Shown: piece by piece, positions 20,629 through 28,403 of the stretch
How the letters are laid out: each line of letters begins with the position of its first letter
Position numbering within the stretch: the first letter of the stretch is position 1
From: a virus
DNA: 44,505 nucleotides
IMG/VR virus record: IMGVR_UViG_3300036806_000124
Location: 1-44,505 of that record
Direction: 5' to 3' (one strand)
Notes under the pieces: model-generated
What the model saw: only the letters and a program-made list of their open reading frames with translations
Databases searched by the model: none
What the model was told of the DNA's origin: nothing
Translations under genes and position numbers: made by a program

Positions 20629-21731
20629 AGAAGGGCTACAAGCCCAAGACTGTGCCGCTGCATTACGACCTCGCGGATCCGGCATCGGCCGCGCTACTCA
20701 TTCAGCGCTGCCATCTGTTGCAGGACGAAATGCTGCAGTGGGCGCATGGCGCTGGCGTCCTGGCGCGGCAGTTCACCGGCACGGTCAAATCTCTTTGCGA
20801 CAAGTATCAATCCGATGCCGACTCGCCGTTCCGCGAGCTCCAGCCCGACACCCGCAAATCATACGCCAAGCATCTACGCATCCTGTGCGAAAGCGTTGGC
20901 GATCGACGGTTGGATGCCGTGTCAGGCGCCGACGTGCGGCGCTGGTACAAGCGCATCGCTGAGCCCACAGAGCCCGAAGGCAAGCCGCGGCTGAGCTACG
21001 CCTATACGATCATCGGCATATTCAAGGCGGTGGTCAGCTATGGCGGTTCGCTTGGCGCCGAACTGGTCAGCCCAAACCCGTGTATCGAATTGCGGGCGCA
21101 GCTCGCAGCCGCAAAGTTCACGCAAGGCCCGGCGCGCGATACGCATTTGACGCATGAGCAGGTGACGGCGTTCTGCAACCGCGCCCATGAAGTCGGCCGG
21201 CATTCGATGGCGCGCGGCGTTCTTATTCAATTCGAATGTGCGTTCCGCCAGCGCGACGTGATCGGACGATGGGACGGCGATCGATGGGAACGCGGCCTTA
21301 CGTGGTCACATGTCGGCAAAGACGGTTGGCTGCGAAAGCGAACGAGCAAGAACGGAGCGCCGGCAGAGCATCGCATTGCCGACTATCCCGACCTGGCCGC
21401 AGAGCTCGAGCGCACGCCGGCAGAGAACCGCGTTGGCCCGCTGGTGATCGACGAGACAAACGGTCTGCCCTACAAGCCGGAAAAATATCGGCGATGGTTT
21501 AGGGCAATCGCGCGTGAGGTCGGCATCCCCGATGAAGTTTGGAATATGGACTCGCGCGCTGGCGCCGTGACAGAGGCTTACGAATCCGGTGCTACAACAG
21601 AAGGCGCAATGGCGCTGGCAACACATACCCAGGTCGCGACATCTCGCCGCTATCGCCGCAAAGGTGGCGAGGCCAGCAGTCAAGTTGCAAAGCTAAGAGT
21701 GAGCAATCGGACTAATGGGGAACGTCGATAG
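20535..21731 (+). CDS. int: Tyrosine recombinase (phage integrase)
   Basis: A 398-residue site-specific recombinase. The central core-binding part (RKSYAKHLRILCESVG, VRRWYKRI) precedes the catalytic domain. First Arg in ECAFRQRDVIG (~238), Lys in SKNGAPAEHR (~272), second Arg in DSRAGAVTEAY (~341), His in THTQVATSRRYRR (~363) and the nucleophile Tyr in RRYRR (~373). The usual His three residues before the second Arg is Met here (N-M-D-S-R), a variant seen in relatives of this clade. The start is ATG 20535 with GGGAGGGAG upstream. It integrates and excises the phage at attP, which is probably just downstream. Confidence 0.92.
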   Translation: MASKINAPGLRWRQRANGECKAYWVGRSDLVKKGYKPKTVPLHYDLADPASAALLIQRCHLLQDEMLQWAHGAGVLARQFTGTVKSLCDKYQSDADSPFRELQPDTRKSYAKHLRILCESVGDRRLDAVSGADVRRWYKRIAEPTEPEGKPRLSYAYTIIGIFKAVVSYGGSLGAELVSPNPCIELRAQLAAAKFTQGPARDTHLTHEQVTAFCNRAHEVGRHSMARGVLIQFECAFRQRDVIGRWDGDRWERGLTWSHVGKDGWLRKRTSKNGAPAEHRIADYPDLAAELERTPAENRVGPLVIDETNGLPYKPEKYRRWFRAIAREVGIPDEVWNMDSRAGAVTEAYESGATTEGAMALATHTQVATSRRYRRKGGEASSQVAKLRVSNRTNGERR

Positions 21732-21833
21732 GGAACGTGGTGCAACAGCACTCAATACGATCAAAGGCTTAGTTCACTTTATTGGCCAAGTCGTAAGGCC
21801 GCCACGTCATTGATTGTGTTGCACGCTGTTCCC
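21731..21833. other. Inverted repeats after integrase, candidate attP region
   Basis: GGGAAC-GTG-GTGCAACA (21731-21747) is inverted at 21817-21833 (14 of 17 bases match), and GGGAACGT is also repeated directly at 21718-21725 and 21731-21738. About 70 bp lie between the arms, including GGCC-aagtcgtaa-GGCC. Repeats of this kind directly after an integrase often are arm-type sites around the attP core. No tRNA fragment is visible, so the core cannot be fixed. Confidence 0.5.
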
Positions 21834-21848
21834 TAACAGGAGCGTACG

Positions 21849-22082
21849 ATGACAGAAAAGCAGACATATCGGTTCCAATTCAATCCAAAGCGCCCCAAGA
21901 TTTCTTTACGCCGGATCATCGAATACGTCGGTGAGAGGCCGATAACTTTGGAGCGCGAACAACAGCTCATGTGGGTTCAATCGGCCGTTGGCGAATACAT
22001 TCTCAATCAGAACACTCAAGCCGAGGCAAAGTCTTTGGCGAACGTACACGCGCAAATCGCCAAGCTGGAGGAAATGCTATGA
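21849..22082 (+). CDS. Small hypothetical protein (77 aa)
   Basis: A 77-residue helical protein beginning MTEKQTYRFQFNPKRPKISL and ending in a coiled-coil-like helix (LANVHAQIAKLEEML). AGGAG precedes the ATG by nine bases. Its stop overlaps the lipoprotein start (ATGA). No family is recognised. Confidence 0.65.
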   Translation: MTEKQTYRFQFNPKRPKISLRRIIEYVGERPITLEREQQLMWVQSAVGEYILNQNTQAEAKSLANVHAQIAKLEEML

Positions 22083-22216
22083 GGTTTATTCTGATCGTAT
22101 TTGCCACACTCACCCTCACCGGGTGCTCCTGCCTGGAGAACTGCCCAGCGCAGGCCAATCTGGACTGCGGTCATGGTGTCAAAGCCAATCCCAAAACACT
22201 GGAGTGTCCCCCGTGA
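22079..22216 (+). CDS. Small lipoprotein (45 aa)
   Basis: It starts in an ATGA overlap. The product MRFILIVFATLTLTGCSC has a lipoprotein signal ending in LTGC; Cys16 or nearby would be lipidated, leaving a short Cys-rich exposed peptide (about 28 residues). It is a likely envelope lipoprotein. Possible roles are superinfection exclusion or an outer-membrane spanin, but its place next to the integrase favours lysogenic expression. Confidence 0.65.
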   Translation: MRFILIVFATLTLTGCSCLENCPAQANLDCGHGVKANPKTLECPP

Positions 22217-22461
22217 GCAAAACCGATCACAACCCGTCGCTCTTGTTGATGATCCCTGCGTTGATGTGTGCCCCGCTCATAATCGGGGGCGTCCTTGCTG
22301 TGGGGAGCGCAATCGTCGCCAATAACATACTCAGTGGTTCACTCAGCCGGGCTGGGGCCAAATGGGTCGATGAACAGGAACGCGAGGCGTTCAAGGACTC
22401 GATAGATGAAATTGAGCCACGTTCGAATCCAACTCTCCGAGGCGAATGCTTTCGTCTCTGA
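22213..22461 (+). CDS. Small membrane protein (82 aa)
   Basis: GTG 22213 overlaps the lipoprotein stop (GTGA). Two closely spaced hydrophobic stretches (SLLLMIPALMCAPLIIGGVLAVGSAIVA, read as LLLMIPALMCAPLII and GGVLAVGSAIVA) predict membrane insertion, followed by a polar, charged tail. It overlaps the XF1762 gene by 56 bases. No family is recognised. With the lipoprotein it forms a small envelope pair. Confidence 0.6.
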   Translation: MSKTDHNPSLLLMIPALMCAPLIIGGVLAVGSAIVANNILSGSLSRAGAKWVDEQEREAFKDSIDEIEPRSNPTLRGECFRL

Positions 22462-22852
22462 GCACCACAGGCACCACAAGCCTGTCATCGGACATTTATT
22501 TTCAATCGGCGCGGTTATCAATGATGAGCTCGTTGGTGTTGCTATTGTAGGGCGCCCGGTGGCAAGAATGCGCGATGATGGCCTAACCGCTGAAGTCACG
22601 CGCCTATGCACGGACGGCACAAAGAACGCCTGTAGCTTCCTCTATGGCGCGGCGGCTAGGGCTGCCTTTGCACTCGGCTTTAAGCGCATCGGCACCTACA
22701 TCCTCGCTAGCGAGCCGGGAACATCACTGACAGCTACAGGATGGCGATTGATTGGGGAAACTAAAGGCGGATCGTGGTCGCGACCGTCACGCGGGCGTAC
22801 CGACAAGCATCCTATCGCACCTAAGTTCTTGTTCGAGAAAACAGCGAGTTAA
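22406..22852 (+). CDS. XF1762-family protein (GNAT-like)
   Basis: A 148-residue protein. AFVSEHHRHHKPVIGHLFSIG, VGVAIVGRPVARMRDDG, TAEVTRLCTDGTKNACSFLYG and TYILASEPGTSL form the near-invariant core of the XF1762 family, which is widespread in phages and has a GNAT acetyltransferase-like fold. The substrate is unknown. It starts with ATG 22406 inside the end of the previous gene. It is probably an accessory gene of the rightward transcript. Confidence 0.88.
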   Translation: MKLSHVRIQLSEANAFVSEHHRHHKPVIGHLFSIGAVINDELVGVAIVGRPVARMRDDGLTAEVTRLCTDGTKNACSFLYGAAARAAFALGFKRIGTYILASEPGTSLTATGWRLIGETKGGSWSRPSRGRTDKHPIAPKFLFEKTAS

Positions 22853-22957
22853 ACCTATATGGCTAGTAAATGACTCGCGAGGCGGAGGTCGTTTCAGGTA
22901 GCACCGTTCTACCCCGGACTGCTCGACCAATCCGGGCCAAAATCAAAAGGAGGCGAC

Positions 22958-23152
22958 ATGCCGAAAGCAAGACCGCCGTTGGCTGACGTTATGAAGGAAA
23001 TGGATAGGATCGGACAAAAAACTATCGCTGATAGTTTTCGCGATCTCCACATATTGGCCCACTGTATTAAAAATGTGCGCCCCAGAATCAAGATGACCAC
23101 GGCATACAGGGTGGCTGAGGAAATCCAAAAAGATTTGGGTATCGAGCACTAA
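22958..23152 (+). CDS. Small hypothetical protein (64 aa)
   Basis: A 64-residue helical protein beginning MPKARPPLADVMKEMDRIG, with AGGAGG seven bases before the ATG, one of the best ribosome-binding sites in the window. It has a basic middle (KNVRPRIKMTTAYRV) and an acidic end, so a small DNA- or protein-binding role is plausible. It is the last plus-strand gene before the converging late operon. Confidence 0.65.
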   Translation: MPKARPPLADVMKEMDRIGQKTIADSFRDLHILAHCIKNVRPRIKMTTAYRVAEEIQKDLGIEH

Positions 23153-23173
23153 CGTGTCGGAAATGCGCGCCTC

Positions 23174-23209
23174 AAAAAAAGACCCCGCGCGCAGGGTTGA
23201 ACGCGGGGT
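23174..23209 (-). terminator. Intrinsic terminator of the minus-strand late operon
   Basis: ACCCCGCG (23182-23189) pairs with CGCGGGGT (23202-23209); on the minus strand the stem is followed by CTTTTTTT (23174-23181). This is a classic terminator for transcripts arriving from the lysis genes. It lies in the gap where plus and minus transcription converge. Confidence 0.88.
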
Positions 23210-23238
23210 AAGTCTAGGGAGGAACGCACGCCACAAAG

Positions 23239-23586
23239 CTATTTGTCCATCTTTGTTTCCATGCGCTCAAGCCGATTTACAATTTCTATTCGCAGAGATT
23301 TAACATCGGCTGCAATTTCGTCGCGCACTTTGTAAAATCCGTCGCGCCGCACATAGTTGTCTCTGCCCCACAGTTCGACTTGCGTCACCTTCTCGCGGAT
23401 CGCCGCCACCGCTTCCCCATATTCGCGCGTGATACTATCCTGCCTGTCCTCTACCTCATCACGCGCTTTCGTGATGGCCTCGCGCAATGAAACATCAAGC
23501 CGCGACAACCGCCACGTCCCGCCAATAACAAGGATGGCGAGGTTTAGGCCGAACGCAGCGATAGCGAGGATGTGCGGCTGCTCCAT
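23239..23586 (-). CDS. Membrane-anchored coiled-coil protein of the lysis region
   Basis: A 115-residue protein with an N-terminal transmembrane helix (ILAIAAFGLNLAILVIGGTW, residues 5-24) and then a long charged coiled coil to the C-terminus. This topology fits an inner-membrane spanin (Rz-like) or a phage-encoded membrane regulator. Position at the end of the lysis cassette supports the spanin idea. No outer-membrane partner is evident on this strand next to it. Confidence 0.65.
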   Translation of the reverse strand: MEQPHILAIAAFGLNLAILVIGGTWRLSRLDVSLREAITKARDEVEDRQDSITREYGEAVAAIREKVTQVELWGRDNYVRRDGFYKVRDEIAADVKSLRIEIVNRLERMETKMDK

Positions 23587-23590
23587 CGCG

Positions 23591-23821
23591 TCAGCTATTG
23601 ATCGGAGGCGGCGGGGTCAAAACTTCTTTCAGCGTGTTCAAGGCGTCGTCCAGCAGGTTATTTTCATTGAGCGCTGGATAATACTTTTTCAGGAACGTGA
23701 CCGCAGCCGCTGCAAGATCGATCGCCTCTCGCGATGACTTGTCGCTTTGGGACGGCCCTACGAGTTTGGCGATCGTTTGGTTTTGGCGCCAGTAAAATCC
23801 CACTAGAGGTAGGAGCTGCAT
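23591..23821 (-). CDS. C-terminal frame of a split or overlapping lysis-region gene
   Basis: 76 residues starting MQLLPLVGFYWRQNQTIAK. The part from IAKLVGPSQSDKSSREAID through FLKKYYPALNENNLLDDALN looks like genuine protein (amphipathic helices). It lies in the +1 frame relative to 23664-24008, whose tail in the same region is composition-poor. Either the two frames are one gene interrupted by a frameshift near 23790-23810, or this is a nested gene with its own ATG at 23821. No ribosome-binding site is convincing for that ATG. Confidence 0.5.
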   Translation of the reverse strand: MQLLPLVGFYWRQNQTIAKLVGPSQSDKSSREAIDLAAAAVTFLKKYYPALNENNLLDDALNTLKEVLTPPPPINS

Positions 23822-24008
23822 TGGCCTTGCCCTTGATATATGTTTTGACTTCTGGCGCCCACTTCTTGAAATCCAAAACGGCATTTACCGTACCGTCGAC
23901 GCCAGTGAGGATCGTAGCGGCGGTGGTGAATACATTTATAGCGCCCGTGACTTGAGCTGTACCCAGCACCGCCGCTAAGGCGATCCAGAACGGCGTCCGA
24001 ACAATCAC
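23664..24008 (-). CDS. Lysis-region membrane protein, N-terminal frame
   Basis: It starts with GTG 24008 in a GTGA overlap with the gene before it. Residues 1-70 (RTPFWIALAAVLGTAQVTGA, FTTAATILTGVDGTVNAVLDFKKWAPEVK) look real: an N-terminal hydrophobic segment followed by an amphipathic helix. After GILLAPKPN the frame becomes Arg/Cys-rich and unlike a protein, while the +1 frame carries a good helix (see 23591-23821). The genuine product may therefore be about 145 residues spread over both frames. Confidence 0.55.
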   Translation of the reverse strand: MIVRTPFWIALAAVLGTAQVTGAINVFTTAATILTGVDGTVNAVLDFKKWAPEVKTYIKGKANAAPTSSGILLAPKPNDRQTRRAVPKRQVIARGDRSCSGCGHVPEKVLSSAQ

Positions 24009-24505
24009 GGCGTTGCGGCTGGTGCTGCCGGCGTCGACGTCGCAGGGATAGTTGCGGCAATCGCCGAGGCAGAGGCCGCAGCGACTTGAAGCGCCTTAGT
24101 CGCCTTGAAGCCATCAACCAAAGCGGTGCTCGCATTGTCTTGCAGCGCTTGGTTGTTCAGGGCTGCGTTCACGCCGGCGACAGCCGAGTTGATGTTCGCT
24201 ACCGCGTTGGTCAGCGAATTGGGGATCGGAACGCCAGCGGCATTCAGCGCTACAACGCTGTTCTGAACCGCAGTAACCGTCGCGCCGATCTGGCCGATAT
24301 GGCCACCGAGCCAACTCAATGCCCAAGCAAGGTCCTCAGCAACCACTTCCACTTCGGCGCCGATGTTCTGGATCAGCGAAATAACATCTTCTTCAACCAC
24401 CTGCCATTCGGCCTTGAGGTTTGAGAAGAACGTGTTGATAGGGTTGGTGGTCGGTGCGGTGGGTGCGTCAGCCGGTGCGGTGGTGGTCGTGGTCGTGCCT
24501 GTCAT
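24005..24505 (-). CDS. Ala/Thr-rich protein of the lysis region
   Basis: A 166-residue protein. An N-terminal Thr/Ala/Pro low-complexity run precedes helices (FFSNLKAEWQVVEEDVISLIQNIG, shown as FFSNLKAEWQVVEED and VISLIQNIGAEVEVVAEDL). The rest is small-residue-rich helix with a PATSTPAAPAATP tail. CAGGAGC eight bases before ATG 24505 is a good ribosome-binding site. It lies between holin and the split gene. No function is recognised; a late accessory or virion role is possible. Confidence 0.65.
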   Translation of the reverse strand: MTGTTTTTTAPADAPTAPTTNPINTFFSNLKAEWQVVEEDVISLIQNIGAEVEVVAEDLAWALSWLGGHIGQIGATVTAVQNSVVALNAAGVPIPNSLTNAVANINSAVAGVNAALNNQALQDNASTALVDGFKATKALQVAAASASAIAATIPATSTPAAPAATP

Positions 24506-24520
24506 GGCGTGCTCCTGTTT

Positions 24521-24766
24521 TTAAGCTTTTGGACCGAGGGGAAATTCTGCTGCTGCCTTCGCATTGGCTGGCGGTGAAGCCGGCATGGCATGCAGGATGG
24601 CGTTCACAGCATTGCCGACCGTCATTAGCAGCATCGCAACTGCAACGATCACAGCGGTCGTGTGGTCGCCGAAGATCGTGGTGAGCTGCGTGGCGCTAGT
24701 GGCGAGCACACCGAATACGGCGAGGATGATGCTGAGATAGAAGCCGTAGCGTGGATCGACGATCAT
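24521..24766 (-). CDS. Holin-like membrane protein
   Basis: An 81-residue protein with two hydrophobic helices (YLSIILAVFGVLATSA and TAVIVAVAMLLMTVGNAVNAIL) separated by a short polar loop, and an Ala/Pro-rich C-terminus. Size and topology match class II holins. It is encoded 10 bases after the endolysin stop. GAGGA precedes the ATG. The likely role is forming pores in the inner membrane to time lysis. Confidence 0.72.
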   Translation of the reverse strand: MIVDPRYGFYLSIILAVFGVLATSATQLTTIFGDHTTAVIVAVAMLLMTVGNAVNAILHAMPASPPANAKAAAEFPLGPKA

Positions 24767-24776
24767 GGAGTCCTCG

Positions 24777-25292
24777 TTATGTGACTGATACCGTGTGTGC
24801 GGGCGTAGCCACGGGCATCAGGACCGGTCCGATGGTTGGAAGTGCGACAGCCTTGGGCCACCAGTAGCCGACTAGCCCGAAAAGCGGCGAGTTCTTTGGA
24901 AGGGCCTCGATCTGAACCATGTCGCCTTCATTGCCGCCGAGCGTGTAAACGTAACTTACCGTTTCGCCGCGGTAGAAGCCGACGTGCCCTAGACCGGACT
25001 CCCGCGTGCCGCGCCAAAAGACTGCGATGGCGCCAAGCGCCGGGCCGGGTAACGCGACGAAATCTGCGCTGTGCCGAAACGATTGGGATGACGCGCTGCG
25101 CGTTCCGGTGACGTGGGACGCCTCGAGGGCTGCGTTCGCAAAAATAGCACACCACGGATCGCCCTGAGCGCCGCAGTGGGACAGGTCGATGTAGCGCTGA
25201 ATTGCCGGGCCTTTGTTCTCGGGTTCCTCGCGCGTCCCGAACTCATGGAGTGCCCATGAAAACCACGCGGGGGCCGTGTCGAAGGTTGCCAT
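24777..25292 (-). CDS. Endolysin, TIGR02594/CHAP-like
   Basis: A 171-residue cell-wall hydrolase. The segment DPWCAIFANAALEASHVTGT carries the candidate catalytic Cys near residue 48, and GLGHVGFYRGET carries the His near residue 102, matching the TIGR02594 (NlpC/P60-like) family of phage lysins. The C-terminus is an Ala/Pro/Val-rich tail. No signal peptide, so release needs the holin. It starts with ATG 25292, 31 bases after a copy of the 14-base late-region element. Confidence 0.85.
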   Translation of the reverse strand: MATFDTAPAWFSWALHEFGTREEPENKGPAIQRYIDLSHCGAQGDPWCAIFANAALEASHVTGTRSASSQSFRHSADFVALPGPALGAIAVFWRGTRESGLGHVGFYRGETVSYVYTLGGNEGDMVQIEALPKNSPLFGLVGYWWPKAVALPTIGPVLMPVATPAHTVSVT

Positions 25293-25322
25293 GCCGCCGA
25301 CTTGCCCTTACGGCAGGACACC

Positions 25323-25336
25323 AGCAACGCACTCAG
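25323..25336 (-). repeat. Late-region element CTGAGTGCGTTGCT, copy 2
   Basis: An exact copy on the minus strand, starting three bases after the TAG stop of the 1021-residue virion protein and ending 30 bases before the endolysin start. It marks the border between virion and lysis blocks. Confidence 0.65.
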
Positions 25337-25337
25337 G

Positions 25338-28300
25338 CTATTCGAGGGCCGGCGCGTGCTTCGGCTTGTCGGTATGGGTGACGCCTGTGATGTGGTCGAG
25401 TTTCTGCTTTAGGCCCTGCTGGATGAGGCTGGGATTGGCCGCCTGCATCGCGCCGGCCGCCATGTCGCGGGTGCTTCTTATGGCGCTCCGTAGGGCGGTC
25501 TCACGCACAAAATCAGGCTGTTCTTTCCAGCCGGGACTAGACACGATGCTATCGAGGGTCTGCTTGGTTAGAGTTCCCGCCACCGCCTGATAGCGGTCGT
25601 ACATTTCGGGTTCCATCTTGACCCCGCCAACGCGGTCTGACGGCGGTCCTGGGTGTATCTGCAGCCGGCCCATTTCCATGTTCACCGGATCATTGAGGGC
25701 TTGCCGTTGGCGTATGATGTTGCCGTATTGGGCATTGGGAATCGGCTCGCCCAGCCAATCGCGCTTCGGCAATATCGTCTCCCGCGCCCCCGGCACTACG
25801 GACTTAATGCCATCGAAGAAGGTCTTGACGTCGCGCATATAGGGATCGCGATAGCTTGCCGTTTGTCCCAGGAAGGAGGAAAACGGGACAAAGCTCCCGG
25901 CTGTCCTCGCCGCCCATTGGACGCCTTTCCTTTCCTCCTGCATCGCTTCGAATAGATTGGCGAGGGATTGGAACCCAACTTCGTCGACCATAAGCCTCGC
26001 CGCAGCATGAGCGGCCTGATAGGTGCCCTTGGTCATCGCATCATCGTCGCCGCCCTTTAACGTATGAACGACTTCCGCGATGTTCGCTGAGAGGTTAGCC
26101 AGATCGCCGGCCGGACCAAACTTGTTGTAGCTGATCCATGTATTCCCGATGAGCAGAGAGTTTGGCTGTTTGCCTGCGAGCTTCCATGCGTCACGCTCTT
26201 TCGGATCTAGCGGATAATCCCCCGTCGCGCGGCCCATCATCGCGTTCTGGACAAAATAACCCATGATCGCGCTACCAACCACCATGCGCGAGATTGCCTT
26301 ATCCTGCTTAACGCCGCCGTTCTTGCCCATGAGGTCAGCGCGCAGATCGGCGTCGAGCATCGCCAAACCGGTGTGCTCATAGGTCGCCTTCATCAAATTG
26401 ATCGGGATATGAAGGAACGGAAATATCCACTTCATTAGCGGAATTTCTTTGACCAATGCCTGAAACGCTTTCCCCTTCGGACCCAGGTCCGTCATAAACG
26501 TGCCTTTGTACGCACCCTCCACTGCGCGCTCGCGCATGGCATCTGTCGGGTTTTCTGCGTGGTCGCCCATGCGGTTCCAGAACTGGCCTTGTGTCGGGCT
26601 CAGACCTTCATCCGCCGCGGCGCGGTAGGCTTCGGCCTTGAGGCCGGCACGCTCACCGAGCACCTTGAAGAACGTATGAATGCCCATCGCGGCATCGCCT
26701 GGCGCTCCGATGATGCGCCCCCAAATGCCGTTCAATGGCACCACGCCAAACAGTTTGTCGGTCGGGCGCCCCTGCCCCGTAACCTGATTGACCGTGCGTT
26801 CCAGCGCCTTCGGAATCTTCGGCGGTTTCTCGCCGGCCGCGATCGCCTCATTGCGTGCGTCAAGGGCTGATTGGTAGAGATCGAGTTCGCTTTTCAGGAC
26901 GTATCGGCTTCCCGACGCTACAGACTTGGCAGACGCCATGAATGCTTCCGGCACCGCCGACACCATGCCCCACGTCGAGGCCATCGTTTCCCCGAAGAAT
27001 ACGCGGTCAGTCTCCGCGCCCATGAGCTGCTTTGCCTTACCGATAGTCGCGGCGATCGGCGGGACAATGCCGTTCTCGCTGACGGCGTATAGCGCGTTTG
27101 CAGCCACGTATTTCGTATGCGTCAGCCAGCCGGAAATAAGGCCGTTGACCCATGTCCAATAGAACGGCGCGGGCGCCTTTTTCTGCGCATCGCTCAAGAT
27201 ACGCGCGGCCTGTGTTCGATCGGCCTGGTCGATGAGGTCGGCAATGTCGCGCAGGTCTTGCGGTGTGTTGCCGGTCTTATCTTTAATGGTTTTGTTAAGG
27301 TCCTCTGCCTCGCGAATGTCTTTCATAAATTCCTGAAACACATTGCCTGTTCGGCCCCACTCGGCGCGTTGACCGACAATCTGTTCGACCGCCATATTCC
27401 GCCGCAACATAGACTCCTGGAGCGCGGCGAGGTTTTCCGGTGTTGCTTCCTCTTTGACGGCGCGAGCTGCGTCTTTTACATTCTCCGTGGCCTGCAGCAT
27501 GATCCGCATTCCGACGCGAACCTCTTGGTCATTGCGCATGAGACGGCCAACGCCTGTCGGGTCGACCGTTGAAGGCTCTACGCCTGCGGCGTCTGCCAAG
27601 CCCTCGACATGCGACAGCGGAATATCGCCCTGACGCGCTGCGGGAAAGTTATCGTTTTCCTGCGCCGCATCCCTGATTAACTGCTGCACATCGCCTGGCG
27701 TATCCAGCTTTCCGACAAACTGATTGAAACGATCTTCCCACGGGTTTGTTTCGCCGGGCGCCTCGCCCGTTACCTTCTCATCCTTCTGTGCGGCCGCCGC
27801 GAGTTTCGGCGCGGTCGCCTCAGTTGCCGCCTGCTCTGGCGTGCCTTCGCTCAGCTTGGGTTTCTGCGGACCGATAACATTGAGGTCGACGGCTTGCTCG
27901 ATCGGGCTTGGCTTTGGTGGCGCCTCAGCCTCGATTGCAGGCTTGGCCAATCGCGGTGACTCAAACATCCCTGTCGGCTTTGGCGAGCCCATGAAGGCTT
28001 CCGGCATGGCCACGAAATCGCGAGGCACGCCGGCCTCGATCAGCGCATCGCCAAAGGCATGATATATCGAGTTTGGGGTACGCCATGTCTTGTCGAGTTG
28101 CGCCACGGCGGGAATGAGAACGTTGTCGGCAAACGCTTTATACGTCTCATTGGTCGAGTCAGTGAGCCATTTTTTGTTTGCGTCAGAGAATCCGAAGGGC
28201 TCATCGCCGTAGCCTTCCGCCGCGCCGGATTTGAACCGATCGACAATGCGGCCGAAATAGCCTTTCGGTGTAGCCTCTACAGCGCCTTGCACGGCGGTTG

Positions 28301-28403
28301 TGAACAGGTCTTTTGGCGGCTGTATGACTTCTTGATCGGTCATTTCCCGCTGCGCAACCTGGGGCGGTTGCATTACTTGTTCATCGGTGAGCTCGTCGTT
28401 CAC
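25338..28403 (-). CDS. Large internal virion / DNA ejection protein (1021 aa)
   Basis: A 1021-residue protein at the place of the largest internal core protein in T7-like phages (gp16 position). The N-terminus has two near-identical short motifs (LTDEQVMQPPQ and MTDQEVIQPPK), then a disordered Pro/Lys/Glu-rich stretch. The C-terminal ~650 residues are helical with hydrophobic helices (LMKWIFPFLHIPINLMKATYEH region; MVVGSAIMGYFVQNAMM), which could form a channel in the host envelope. No lytic transglycosylase motif is seen. The 5' end overlaps the previous gene by 4 bases. The function is inferred from size, order and helix content. Confidence 0.75.
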   Translation of the reverse strand: MNDELTDEQVMQPPQVAQREMTDQEVIQPPKDLFTTAVQGAVEATPKGYFGRIVDRFKSGAAEGYGDEPFGFSDANKKWLTDSTNETYKAFADNVLIPAVAQLDKTWRTPNSIYHAFGDALIEAGVPRDFVAMPEAFMGSPKPTGMFESPRLAKPAIEAEAPPKPSPIEQAVDLNVIGPQKPKLSEGTPEQAATEATAPKLAAAAQKDEKVTGEAPGETNPWEDRFNQFVGKLDTPGDVQQLIRDAAQENDNFPAARQGDIPLSHVEGLADAAGVEPSTVDPTGVGRLMRNDQEVRVGMRIMLQATENVKDAARAVKEEATPENLAALQESMLRRNMAVEQIVGQRAEWGRTGNVFQEFMKDIREAEDLNKTIKDKTGNTPQDLRDIADLIDQADRTQAARILSDAQKKAPAPFYWTWVNGLISGWLTHTKYVAANALYAVSENGIVPPIAATIGKAKQLMGAETDRVFFGETMASTWGMVSAVPEAFMASAKSVASGSRYVLKSELDLYQSALDARNEAIAAGEKPPKIPKALERTVNQVTGQGRPTDKLFGVVPLNGIWGRIIGAPGDAAMGIHTFFKVLGERAGLKAEAYRAAADEGLSPTQGQFWNRMGDHAENPTDAMRERAVEGAYKGTFMTDLGPKGKAFQALVKEIPLMKWIFPFLHIPINLMKATYEHTGLAMLDADLRADLMGKNGGVKQDKAISRMVVGSAIMGYFVQNAMMGRATGDYPLDPKERDAWKLAGKQPNSLLIGNTWISYNKFGPAGDLANLSANIAEVVHTLKGGDDDAMTKGTYQAAHAAARLMVDEVGFQSLANLFEAMQEERKGVQWAARTAGSFVPFSSFLGQTASYRDPYMRDVKTFFDGIKSVVPGARETILPKRDWLGEPIPNAQYGNIIRQRQALNDPVNMEMGRLQIHPGPPSDRVGGVKMEPEMYDRYQAVAGTLTKQTLDSIVSSPGWKEQPDFVRETALRSAIRSTRDMAAGAMQAANPSLIQQGLKQKLDHITGVTHTDKPKHAPALE

